Part shown: one piece after another, positions 1 through 7,797 of the stretch
Layout of the letters: every line of letters begins with the position of its first letter
Numbering within the stretch: the stretch's first letter is position 1
Assembly (NCBI GenBank): GCA_965198285.1
Contig: OZ240251.1
Span: 2,728,001-2,792,000 of the forward strand
Direction: 5' to 3'
Length of the DNA: 64,000 bases
Source of the DNA: UBA11872 sp965198285
Lineage (GTDB): Bacteria; Chloroflexota; UBA11872
The notes under the pieces: generated by a model
Seen by the model: the letters and a program-made list of their open reading frames with translations, nothing else
The model's database searches: none
What the model was told of the DNA's origin: nothing
Position numbers and translations under genes: made by a program

Positions 1-690
1 CTGGATGACGTTGCAGAGGCCCATGGCGGCACCGGTGGCCAGCGGACCCGGCGTGGCCAGGCTGCGGCGCAGCGGGGGCGTGCTGGCCTGGAAGCGGCCG
101 CGGATGGCGAAGATTGCGAGCGCGACGGGGACTGAGATCAGGAAGGCGGCCATGAGGAAGGCTGGCGCCCGATCGGGCGTGGAGAGTTCGTTGAAGGCCT
201 TGGAGGCGGTGTGGCCGGCACCGGTGAAGAGCATCATGAACGCGACCAGCGGCCAGTACCAGCGGGACCGCGGACCGCGCACGGCCGACCTGGGGCCGAC
301 GAGCAGCGGGATGGAGATCAGCATGAGCAGGAGGCCGCCGATGGCAGGGCCGGTGGGTCGTTCGCCGAAGAAGACGATGGCAGCCAGGGTGGGAACGACG
401 ACGGACAGGCGCAGGAATATGAACGTGATGCCGACGCCGGAGCGCACGAGCAGCAGGTAGACGCCGATCATGGTCCCGGCGTACTGGATGCCCTGGACGG
501 CGCCCAAGATGAGGGTGGGGGCGTCGAAGTCCAAGGGGCCGCGCAGGGCCGCCCAGACCGAGGCGAGCAGGGCAGCCAGCGAGTAGTTGATGGCGGCTAC
601 GAGGAAATAGTCGTAGCGCCGGAACTGGGCCACGCGCGTGCTGAGCGCGAAGCCGACGTTGAAGACGACGTGGAGTGCGAGGAAGGCCAT
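1..690 (-). CDS. EamA/DMT-family membrane transporter, partial
   Basis: The minus strand is open for 230 codons from ATG at 690 to the window edge, so the C-terminus is missing. An in-frame TGA lies just upstream at 706-708. The translation is strongly hydrophobic, with at least five membrane-spanning stretches, beginning MAFLALHVVFNVGFAL. It contains the phrase FGERPTGPAIGG, typical of the end of an EamA repeat (a helix followed by a short GE-x-P-T loop). Members of this drug/metabolite transporter superfamily have ten helices in two repeats and export small metabolites; the substrate cannot be told here. Family assignment rests on hydrophobic pattern and the FGERP motif only. Confidence 0.7.
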   Translation of the reverse strand, partial: MAFLALHVVFNVGFALSTRVAQFRRYDYFLVAAINYSLAALLASVWAALRGPLDFDAPTLILGAVQGIQYAGTMIGVYLLLVRSGVGITFIFLRLSVVVPTLAAIVFFGERPTGPAIGGLLLMLISIPLLVGPRSAVRGPRSRWYWPLVAFMMLFTGAGHTASKAFNELSTPDRAPAFLMAAFLISVPVALAIFAIRGRFQASTPPLRRSLATPGPLATGAAMGLCNVIQ

Positions 691-1071
691 GCCAAGGGCG
701 CATGATCAGGGGGTGGGGCGGGACTGGCAATTGGATAGAGGCGGGGTCGTCAGGGCGCCGTGGTGCGGTGGGCCCGGACAGACTTGGGTTCATGTCCAGC
801 ATCGAGTCCGGATATCAGGTACCCCGTACCAAGTCCGGGGCGGGCTCTCCGCAAGCGTTAAGGGGGTTGAGGCGTCCAGCCGGGACGTGCGTGAGGCGGG
901 ACCGGCCGAGCCCGGGATTCCCCAGGATTACTGCGAACAACCGGAACGCGACGCTTCGGAGCTCAGAAAGGTGCCCCGTCGGGTCGGGCTGAAGGCCCCG
1001 GGGATGCGGGGCACGCACCCGCGACGATACCGGCCTCGGGAGTGGACGGGTTCGCCGCGGGCGGGGTGGGA
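691..1071. other. Intergenic stretch without a supported gene
   Basis: About 380 bp between the transporter start and the stop of the sigma-VWA gene, both on the minus strand. Open frames here lack a ribosome binding site and have the low-complexity Arg/Pro/Gly composition of frame shadows. It probably carries the transporter promoter, but I see no convincing -35/-10 pair. Confidence 0.5.
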
Positions 1072-3300
1072 CTAGGCGGGTTTCAAGTGGTTTAGTTCCT
1101 CCTGGACGAGTCGGACGACGAGGTCATCGAGTTGCTCGACGGAGTAGTCGGAGACGCTGTGGGAGGTTTCGCCGCCGTAGAGGATGAAGGCGAAGCGGCC
1201 CATGGTGTGCTGGGCGAGCTGCCGAAAGATGTACTCACCCTGCTCATCCAGGCCGCTGGAGGCGATGGCGAAGATCTTCATGCCGCGGCGGTTGGCCTCG
1301 ATCATCTCGACGGCGTAGTCGTAGTCCTCGGCGTAGTCCAGGTGCGGTGGGGCGTCGGCCACCAAGATGACCAGCCGGATCGCATCGTCGAGCCGCCAGC
1401 TTGGCTTGTGGACGGCCACGTGGAGCGCTTCGTTGAGCGACTCCGGGTCGTCGCCGCCGCCGTCGGCGACTACGTCCCGGATGGTGCTGGCGAAGGCCGG
1501 CACGTCGGCGTTGAAGTCGTAGAGCCGGGTGACGAAGTCGTCGCCGCGATCGCGATAGGTGACCATTCCAAAGCGGAGATCGGGACGCGACGGCAATTCG
1601 CCGATGCGCTCCGAGATTGACACGAGCGTTGCTTTGATCTGGTCGATCTCGTCGGCCATGCTGCCCGTGGCGTCGAGGAGAAATAGCAGGTCGAGGGGAA
1701 CGCGGTCGCCGTAGGGCCTGTCGACGTCCAGGTTCACGACCCACTCCGACTCCTGGTCGCGTTCGGCGTCGAGCGACTGGACGACTCCGTCTTTCTCGAC
1801 GTCGAGACGGAACGTGCGGGCGTTGTCGGCTTCAGGAAAGGCCCGTGGGAAGAACAGGGTTTGTCCGTTGGCGTAGGTGCGCCCCTGGAATATGGAGGTT
1901 TCGCCCGCAGATACCGACACGCTTGCGTCCGGCACCGGACGACCGAGGGGGTCGAGGACGGTGATGGTGTAGCGCTCCGACACGTCGACATCGTGGATTG
2001 GCGGTCCGCGGTAGTCGTCGCGGAAGCGCAGATATTCGGTCCATTTTTCGTTGTCGTTGACCTCGCCGGCGGTGAGGTCAGCGGGTCGGTAGTCGCGTCG
2101 CGGGGCTGAAGCCTCGGCGGCGCTCGCGGCAACGACCTTTTCGACGGAGGCCTCGAACGCTGCAGCACGCGCGGCCGTCATGATCTTCTCGACGGCGACT
2201 TCCCGGGCCACAACCTTTTCGACGACCCTCTCGACCGGGACTTCCTTGACCACTGTCCTGATGATCGCCGCGGGTGCTGGGGCGGCTGGGGCGGCCGCGG
2301 CGGCGGGGGCCGGCGCGGCGGTTGCAGCCGGGGCTGGAGCGGCCGTCGCAGCTGGGGCTGGAGCGGCCGTCGCGGCTGGGGCTGGAGCGGCCGTCGCGGC
2401 TGGGGCTGGAGTGGCCGTCGCGGCTGGGGCTGGAGTGGCCGTCGCGGCTGGGGCCGAAGCGGCCGCCACGGATGCTGGCTCCTCGTTGCTTGCGCCGGGG
2501 CCGGAGCAGGCCGTGGTGGCGCAGAGCACGACCGAGGCAAGGGCGACGGCGCCGCCGGTAGCGGCGAGCGGTGTCCAGAAGCGCGAAGCCGCAGCAAGGA
2601 CCTTGCGTCGAATCCGCGTGACGCAGGAGCGATGCGGGGCGCGGGTCTCGAGCGCGTCCCAGAGGTCGGCTGGCACACGCAGGGCGGCGGCGGCGGCCTG
2701 GAAGTAGTCGCGGAGGGCGTCGACCAGCGCCTGGTCGGAAGCGTAGGCGCCGGGTTCGTCGGTGGCGCAGGCGTCGATGGCCTGGAGCCGATCGCGCAAC
2801 TGGCCGAGCGCCTGGCGCCGCCTGGATTCAACGGCGTCCTCTGGTATTTCGAGGACGAGGGCCAGCTGGGGGCCCGTGAGATTGGCAAAATAGCGCAGGA
2901 TCAGGACGTGCCGATTGGCCGGGTCGAGGGCAGCCAAGGCCCGGCGAATCCGGTGGCGCTCACGGTTGGCGTCTTCGGGGTGGAGCGCAGGCGGGAGATT
3001 GCGCAGCGGGGCGCGGTGGGACGGGCCGACGGCGAAATCCGACGACGTTGGGCCCGCGGTAGATTCCTGGCGCATGAGGATGCGGATGAGCCACGGTCTG
3101 AGCGGGGTACCGAGCCCGGCGGCATGAATGCCGCGCCAGGCCGCGCGCAGGGCTTCGCGGACCTGCACTTCAGCCAGGGACTGGCTTCCGGTCATAAACG
3201 TGGCCGTGCGATAGAGCAGGTCCTGGTGCTTGGTCGCGAGGTGGTTAAAGGCCTCGCGGTCGCCGTTCTGGCAGCGCTGAAGCGCCTGTGTTTCGGTCAT
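1072..3300 (-). CDS. ECF-type sigma factor fused to membrane segment and VWA domain
   Basis: A 742-residue protein starting at ATG 3300 (MTETQALQRC). Residues 1-85 look like sigma region 2 and about 110-190 like region 4 (LDPANRHVLILRYFANLT, then a helix-turn-helix). A hydrophobic segment near 225-250 ends in CATTACSGPG. Next come an Ala/Pro-rich linker built from 8-residue repeats, a Val/Glu/Lys-rich stretch with repeated VEKVV, a short beta domain (LDPLGRPVPDASV) and a C-terminal VWA domain from about residue 535. Its MIDAS-like motif DATGS lies near residue 544. I infer a sigma factor tethered to the membrane with a surface sensor or adhesion domain on the same chain. No separate anti-sigma gene is adjacent. 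The open frame runs on to 4497, but that part is antisense to the next gene. Confidence 0.82.
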   Translation of the reverse strand: MTETQALQRCQNGDREAFNHLATKHQDLLYRTATFMTGSQSLAEVQVREALRAAWRGIHAAGLGTPLRPWLIRILMRQESTAGPTSSDFAVGPSHRAPLRNLPPALHPEDANRERHRIRRALAALDPANRHVLILRYFANLTGPQLALVLEIPEDAVESRRRQALGQLRDRLQAIDACATDEPGAYASDQALVDALRDYFQAAAAALRVPADLWDALETRAPHRSCVTRIRRKVLAAASRFWTPLAATGGAVALASVVLCATTACSGPGASNEEPASVAAASAPAATATPAPAATATPAPAATAAPAPAATAAPAPAATAAPAPAATAAPAPAAAAAPAAPAPAAIIRTVVKEVPVERVVEKVVAREVAVEKIMTAARAAAFEASVEKVVAASAAEASAPRRDYRPADLTAGEVNDNEKWTEYLRFRDDYRGPPIHDVDVSERYTITVLDPLGRPVPDASVSVSAGETSIFQGRTYANGQTLFFPRAFPEADNARTFRLDVEKDGVVQSLDAERDQESEWVVNLDVDRPYGDRVPLDLLFLLDATGSMADEIDQIKATLVSISERIGELPSRPDLRFGMVTYRDRGDDFVTRLYDFNADVPAFASTIRDVVADGGGDDPESLNEALHVAVHKPSWRLDDAIRLVILVADAPPHLDYAEDYDYAVEMIEANRRGMKIFAIASSGLDEQGEYIFRQLAQHTMGRFAFILYGGETSHSVSDYSVEQLDDLVVRLVQEELNHLKPA
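2326..2462. repeat. 24-bp tandem repeat inside the sigma-VWA gene
   Basis: About six copies of a 24-bp GC-rich unit (core GCTGGAGCGGCCGTCGCGGC on the plus strand), with a few third-position changes. It encodes the minus-strand peptide repeat APAATATP/APAATAAP, which forms a flexible linker. Copy number could vary by replication slippage. Confidence 0.85.
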
Positions 3301-3465
3301 CTGCCGCCTCGGGTCTTGTGTGGTGCCTATGGGTTGCGTAGATGAATACGCGTGTTGGGGCGGAGTCGTTCCATGTCCTTGGGGGACGGTGCGTGCCGAA
3401 CGGTTGAAAGCGCGCGCATGTGGGTGGCTCCGGCTCTCGCGGGAACGGTGGAGGACGAGGACACC

Positions 3466-3471
3466 TAGAAT
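3466..3471 (+). promoter_or_regulatory. Candidate -10 element TAGAAT
   Basis: TAGAAT lies 39 nt before the chosen ATG of the cyclodeaminase gene, in the divergent gap with the sigma-VWA gene. No good -35 hexamer is visible. It belongs to a recurrent TAGNNT pattern upstream of genes in this window. Confidence 0.35.
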
Positions 3472-3510
3472 CGACGCAAGGTCGTGGCGCAGCTTGGGTC
3501 TGGAGATGCG

Positions 3511-4464
3511 ATGCCCCTTTATCTGACTGAAGCGGATGTGGACGCGCTGGGGGATATGGAGCTGGCGCTGGCGGCGGTTGAGGGCGCGTTTGAGCGGCAG
3601 GGTCGGGGCGTTGCCGGGAATGTTGGACGGCGTCGGGCGCGGGTTCCGGCGGGCGCGCTGCAGCTGATGGGGGCGGCGGACGAGGAATTGGGCGCGGCAG
3701 GGGCGAAGATTTATTCGTCGTTCGGCGGCGGCAGCACGCGGTTCGTGGTGGTGCTGTTCGACGTGGCAACCGGGCTGCTGCGCGCGGTACTGGAGGCCGG
3801 GCGGCTGGGCGAACTGCGAACGGGGGCGGCCACCGGCGTTTCCGGCAAGTACCTGGCACGATCCGACAGCCGAGTGGTGGGGCTGATTGGGAGCGGGCGG
3901 CAGGCGCGGACGCAGCTGGAAGCGCTGAGCAGGGTGCACGATCTGGCAGAGGCGCGGGTGTACTCGCGGAATCCGGCGAACGTTGAGACTTATGTCAAGA
4001 CAATGCGGGAGCGTGTCGACGTCGAGCTGATTGCCTGCGCGTCGGCGGCGGAGGCGGTGCGGGGCGCGGACATCGTGGTGACGGCGACGTCGGCGGCGGG
4101 ACCGGTGCTGCTGGCGGACAATCTGGCGCCGGGAGCACACGTGGTGGCCATGGGGAGCAACAACCCGGCGCATGGTGAGCTTGAACCAGCGGCGGTCGCA
4201 CGAATAGACCGGGTGTTCGTGGACGACCTGGACGGGGCGCACGAGGAGGCCGGGGACCTGATCGCGGCTGCGAGGGCCGGGGTTTTCCAGTGGGGTCAGG
4301 CGATCGAGTTCGGCCGGGTGGTGGCCGGGCAGGTGGCGGGTCGCACGGCGGACGAGGAAATCACGCTGTTCGCCTCGCAGGGAATCGCGCTGTGGGACAT
4401 CGCACTGGCGCAGGCCGTGGTGGAGCGGGCGGAAGCCGAGGGACGCGGTCGGCAGGTTCCGTAG
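3511..4464 (+). CDS. Ornithine cyclodeaminase / mu-crystallin family protein
   Basis: A 317-residue protein starting at ATG 3511 (MPLYLTEADV), with GGAG a few bases upstream; an upstream in-frame GTG at 3484 is less likely. The N-terminal half has the family core (GAKIYSSF, then RTGAATGVSGKYLA). The C-terminal half is a Rossmann fold with GLIGSGRQARTQLEAL, followed by DIVVTATSAAGPVL and the late motif HVVAMGSNNP. Relatives include ornithine cyclodeaminase, ketimine reductases and alanine dehydrogenases, all NAD(P)-dependent and acting on imines or amino acids; the substrate here is not clear. It ends 42 bp before dop and may share its transcript, although a -10-like element lies between them. 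Confidence 0.88.
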   Translation: MPLYLTEADVDALGDMELALAAVEGAFERQGRGVAGNVGRRRARVPAGALQLMGAADEELGAAGAKIYSSFGGGSTRFVVVLFDVATGLLRAVLEAGRLGELRTGAATGVSGKYLARSDSRVVGLIGSGRQARTQLEALSRVHDLAEARVYSRNPANVETYVKTMRERVDVELIACASAAEAVRGADIVVTATSAAGPVLLADNLAPGAHVVAMGSNNPAHGELEPAAVARIDRVFVDDLDGAHEEAGDLIAAARAGVFQWGQAIEFGRVVAGQVAGRTADEEITLFASQGIALWDIALAQAVVERAEAEGRGRQVP

Positions 4465-4473
4465 AGCGCGCCG

Positions 4474-4479
4474 TAGTAT
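4474..4479 (+). promoter_or_regulatory. Candidate -10 element TAGTAT before dop
   Basis: TAGTAT lies 27 nt upstream of the dop start codon, in the short gap after the cyclodeaminase gene. It fits the recurrent TAGNNT pattern, but a -35 box is not recognisable. Confidence 0.35.
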
Positions 4480-4506
4480 TGGACTGATCCCCGGCATGAG
4501 CGGCGC

Positions 4507-6009
4507 ATGAACCGTCCCGCAGGTATCGAGACCGAGTACGGGCTCAACTGCGAGGGCTTTGCGGGCGAACCTGATTTCGCCTACGAGGCGGCTCGTCTTA
4601 TCCAGGCGGCGCCGGTTGAGGGCGCGTTTCGAGGCTGGGACTACGTTGGTGAAGACCCGTATCGCGACCTGCGAGGCGGGCGGGCGGACCGGCTGGAGCG
4701 GGACCCGCGCGACCTGACCGGCTCGACGGATCGCAGCAGCCGGATGTCACGCGACGAGTTGCTGTCGAATACGGTGCTGCGCAACGGCGCGCGGCTGTAC
4801 AACGACCATAATCATCCGGAGTACTGCACGGACGTGTGTCTGTCCCTGAAGGACCTGGTGGCGCAGGACAAGGCGGGCGAGCGGGTGATGTTCGCGGCGG
4901 AGTCGGCGCGGAACGCGGCGCTGGGATATGGGCAGATCCGGTTGCTGAAGAACAACACGGATTACCACGGACGCAGCTATGGGTGTCACGAGAATTACCT
5001 GACGTCGCGGAAGATTCCGACCGATGACCTGATCCGGGTGACGGTGCCGTTCCTGGCAACGCGGCAGGTGTTTGCGGGGGCCGGGCGGGTGGGGATCGAG
5101 AAGGGCGACCCGTGGCGGTTGCAGATGTCGCAGCGAGCAGATTTCTTTGAGGAAGTGACCGGGATCAACACGACGGCTCGGCGGCCAATCTTCAATACGC
5201 GGGACGAGCCGCACGCCGACGCCGGGAAGTACCGACGGCTGCACGTGATTGCGGGCGACGCGAACCGCAGCGAGTGGGCGACGGCGATGAAGGCGGGGAC
5301 GACGGCGCTGACTCTGGACCTGGCGATGGAGGGGTGGCGTCCGTCGGAACGGCTCACGAACCCGGTGCGGGCGGTGCGGCAGGTATCGCACGACCTGGAC
5401 TTTGGCGGCGTGGTGGACCTGGAGCGCGGCTCGCCGGTTTCGGCGCTGGACGTGCAACGGTGGTATTGCGAGGCGGCGCAACGGTATCGGGGGCGGGACT
5501 CCGAAACGACCTGGGTGCTGGACGAGTGGGCGGCTGTGCTGGACGACTTGCGCCGCGACCGGGCGCTGGCGGCGGATCGGGTGGATTGGGTTGCGAAGGA
5601 ATGCCTGATCGAAGAGATGCGGGAGGACTTTGGGTCGGAGTGGCGGGACGAGGACGCGAGGCGGGTCGATCTGGGATACCACGTATTGGATCCGGATTGG
5701 TGCGTATACGACATGCTCGTAGCCGAAGGGCGGATTCGGCGGATCGTGAGCGACGCGGATATCGAGCGGGCGCTGGAGACTGCGCCGGCCGGTACGCGAG
5801 CGACGGTGCGCGGCGACGTGCTGCGACGATTCGGCGAGGACATCAGCGCGGTGGAATGGGACCGGATCGTGTTTCGCAGGAACGGTTATGACGTGACGCT
5901 GCGTTTCGACGACGTTGTTGGACCTACCGTGGACCGCCTGGGTCGGCTGGTTGCCGAGGCGGAGACGCTGGACGGGTTGCTAACCGCGCTGGACGCGGAA
6001 GGAAGGTGA
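4507..6009 (+). CDS. dop: Dop: Pup deamidase/depupylase homologue
   Basis: A 500-residue member of the Dop/PafA carboxylate-amine ligase-like family. The N-terminus reads AGIETEYGLNC, matching the metal- and ATP-binding E-x-E strand. NGARLYNDHNHPEYC carries the conserved catalytic Asp. LLKNNTDYHGRSYGCHENYL and NTRDEPHADAGKYRRLHV are also family signatures. Between WDYVGEDPYRDLRGG and NGARLY lies an insertion of about 40 residues, equivalent to the Dop-loop that distinguishes Dop from PafA. Known Dop converts the C-terminal Gln of Pup to Glu and removes Pup from substrates. Here that fits the tag gene just downstream, which ends in Gln. The ATG at 4507 is the only reasonable start; the ribosome binding site is weak. 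Confidence 0.93.
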   Translation: MNRPAGIETEYGLNCEGFAGEPDFAYEAARLIQAAPVEGAFRGWDYVGEDPYRDLRGGRADRLERDPRDLTGSTDRSSRMSRDELLSNTVLRNGARLYNDHNHPEYCTDVCLSLKDLVAQDKAGERVMFAAESARNAALGYGQIRLLKNNTDYHGRSYGCHENYLTSRKIPTDDLIRVTVPFLATRQVFAGAGRVGIEKGDPWRLQMSQRADFFEEVTGINTTARRPIFNTRDEPHADAGKYRRLHVIAGDANRSEWATAMKAGTTALTLDLAMEGWRPSERLTNPVRAVRQVSHDLDFGGVVDLERGSPVSALDVQRWYCEAAQRYRGRDSETTWVLDEWAAVLDDLRRDRALAADRVDWVAKECLIEEMREDFGSEWRDEDARRVDLGYHVLDPDWCVYDMLVAEGRIRRIVSDADIERALETAPAGTRATVRGDVLRRFGEDISAVEWDRIVFRRNGYDVTLRFDDVVGPTVDRLGRLVAEAETLDGLLTALDAEGR

Positions 6010-6014
6010 GGACT

Positions 6015-6191
6015 ATGCGGCAGCTACGAGGCCTGAGCCCCGGCTGGCAGGCCGAGACGGAGGCACCGACCAAGCCGGCGGAAGCGCCGACGGAGCCGGC
6101 GGCGCCGGAGAAAGAGGAAGACCTACGGGAGCGGCGACGGCGGATCATTCGGGAGATTCCCGACCCAACTCCTCAACCCGGCGGGCAATAG
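6015..6191 (+). CDS. pup: Pup-like protein tag ending in Gly-Gly-Gln
   Basis: A 58-residue protein (MRQLRGLSPGWQAE...) lying between dop and pafA, starting at ATG 6015 with GGTGAGG just upstream; a GTG at 6006 overlapping the dop stop would add three residues. It is rich in Pro, Glu, Ala and Arg, likely disordered, and ends QPGGQ. Pup of actinobacteria is about 64 residues, disordered, and ends GGQ (deamidated by Dop) or GGE. The Arg-rich run before the tail (DLRERRRRIIREI) differs from the acidic helix of actinobacterial Pup and recalls the more basic C-terminal part of UBact tags from Gram-negative phyla. Size, position and terminal motif support a conjugatable tag; the sequence itself is too divergent for a similarity-only call. 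Confidence 0.88.
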   Translation: MRQLRGLSPGWQAETEAPTKPAEAPTEPAAPEKEEDLRERRRRIIREIPDPTPQPGGQ

Positions 6192-6200
6192 CCGCAGCGC

Positions 6201-7697
6201 ATGGACGACATCGTCTTTGGGACGGAGATCGAGTTCGCGTCGGCCGGGTCATTGCCGCCAGGGCAGGCGGCCCGTCTGGTTAAGTCGATTCTGTTCCAGG
6301 ACCGGCGCTTCGGGCTGATCGACCCGGCGCCGCGCGAGTGGGACGAAGAACCGGGCAACGGCGGGCACCTGTTCAACGGGGCGCGGCTGTACCTGGATTC
6401 GGGGCACATCGAGTACGCCTCGGCGGAGTGCCGGACGCTGCGGGACATCATCGAGCAGGAAAACGCCGCCGCCGCGGTGCTGCTGGATACGGTTGAAAGC
6501 CAGGAGATGAACCGGAAGCTGTTCTTCATCAAGAACAACACCGATCACCTGGGCAACACGTTCGGGTATCACGAGAACTACTCGATTCCGCGGAGTCCGC
6601 GCAGCCGGGACCTGGTGCTGGGGCTGCTGCCGTTCCTGACGACGCGGCAACTGTACGCGGGGGCCGGCATGACGCTGAATCCGGCGGAGGCCGGCGGGCG
6701 TCTGCCGTTCCACATGTCGCAGCGGGCGGCGTTTGTATCGGTGGACGTGAGCAATCGCGTCAGGTTTGGCGGCCGCCCGATCATCAACCTGCGCGACGAG
6801 CCGCTGAGCGAGCGGACGGGGCTGCGGCGGCTGCACGTGGTGGTCGGGGACGCGAATCAGTCGCAGTACGCGACGGCGCTCAAGATTGGGACCACCGCGC
6901 TAGTGGCGCAGCTGCTGGCGGCCGGGTGGAATCCGGACCTCTACCTGGACGAAGCGGTGCGGTCGATCAAGTCGATTTCGCGCAACCCCGGCGGGCCGTG
7001 GCCGGTGGAACTGGTGGACGGGCGCACGATTTCGGCGATCGACGTGCAGCGGATCTACCTGGAGGCTGCTTCGGCAGCGTTTGCGGGCCGCGACGCCGAT
7101 ACCGACTGGACGCTGGCGGCCTGGACCGAGTGCCTGGACGGTCTGGCCACGGATCCCGAATCCCTGATTGGCAAGGTGGACTGGGTGACCAAGTTGGCCG
7201 AACTGCGGGACTACGCGGACGACTCGCCGGAGGGCTGGGCAGACTCGGACCTGGTGAAGCTGGACCTGGCGTATCACCACGTGGACCCGACGGTGAGCCT
7301 GTTCAGCGAGTTGCAGCGTCGCGGTCTGATGTGCCGGATGGTTTCGGGACCGGTGAATCCGCTGGCAACTCCCGAAGGAACTCGCGCTGGCGCGCGCGGG
7401 CGGATTGTGCGGGCGCTGTCCGAGGCGCGGGCCGATTCGCACATCGACTGGAAGGACATCCAGCACAACCTGGGCGCGCTGGCGAGCTGGGAAAACCAGC
7501 TGTATCTGGTCTACCAGTACATCGAGCACTGGCGGGAATTGGACGAGTTTGGCGGCTGGTCGTTCGTGCCGTACCTGGTGGACTGGGACGGGATTGGGGT
7601 TCGCGGGCGGATCTTTGAGATGCCGGATCCGTTTGAGAGTTATGAAGACGAGGCGGAAGAGTTTGCGGGTGCGGTGGAGAGCTACCTGCGCGGATAG
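6201..7697 (+). CDS. pafA: PafA: Pup--protein ligase homologue
   Basis: A 498-residue paralogue of the dop product. FGTEIEFASAG is the E-x-E nucleotide/metal strand, NGARLYLDSGHIEYASAEC carries the catalytic Asp, and FIKNNTDHLGNTFGYHENY and INLRDEPLSE are family motifs. The Dop-loop insertion is absent, which places it on the PafA side. Known PafA uses ATP to join the C-terminal Glu of Pup to substrate lysines. The start ATG 6201 is 9 bp after the tag stop, so dop, tag and pafA are very probably one operon. The C-terminal 70 residues (SWENQLYLVYQYIEHW onward) extend beyond the usual length and are acidic. No proteasome subunit or ARC/Mpa ATPase gene is seen in the window. Confidence 0.92.
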   Translation: MDDIVFGTEIEFASAGSLPPGQAARLVKSILFQDRRFGLIDPAPREWDEEPGNGGHLFNGARLYLDSGHIEYASAECRTLRDIIEQENAAAAVLLDTVESQEMNRKLFFIKNNTDHLGNTFGYHENYSIPRSPRSRDLVLGLLPFLTTRQLYAGAGMTLNPAEAGGRLPFHMSQRAAFVSVDVSNRVRFGGRPIINLRDEPLSERTGLRRLHVVVGDANQSQYATALKIGTTALVAQLLAAGWNPDLYLDEAVRSIKSISRNPGGPWPVELVDGRTISAIDVQRIYLEAASAAFAGRDADTDWTLAAWTECLDGLATDPESLIGKVDWVTKLAELRDYADDSPEGWADSDLVKLDLAYHHVDPTVSLFSELQRRGLMCRMVSGPVNPLATPEGTRAGARGRIVRALSEARADSHIDWKDIQHNLGALASWENQLYLVYQYIEHWRELDEFGGWSFVPYLVDWDGIGVRGRIFEMPDPFESYEDEAEEFAGAVESYLRG

Positions 7698-7797
7698 GGC
7701 ACCGGGCGCTTTAGCGGTGCGATCGTGGTTCCGACTCGGATAGGATCTAGACCGTTGATTTGGCTCACATTCAGAGCACTCCGCGAAAGTCGGGGCC

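Noticed and set aside
2178..2888. Pro/Arg-rich open frames across the sigma-VWA linker
   Set aside because: They are out-of-frame readings of the 24-bp repeat and neighbouring code.
1072..4497. Single 1141-codon open frame on the minus strand
   Set aside because: The part beyond 3300 is antisense to the cyclodeaminase-family gene and is Arg/Pro/His-rich. The sigma domain begins naturally at ATG 3300.
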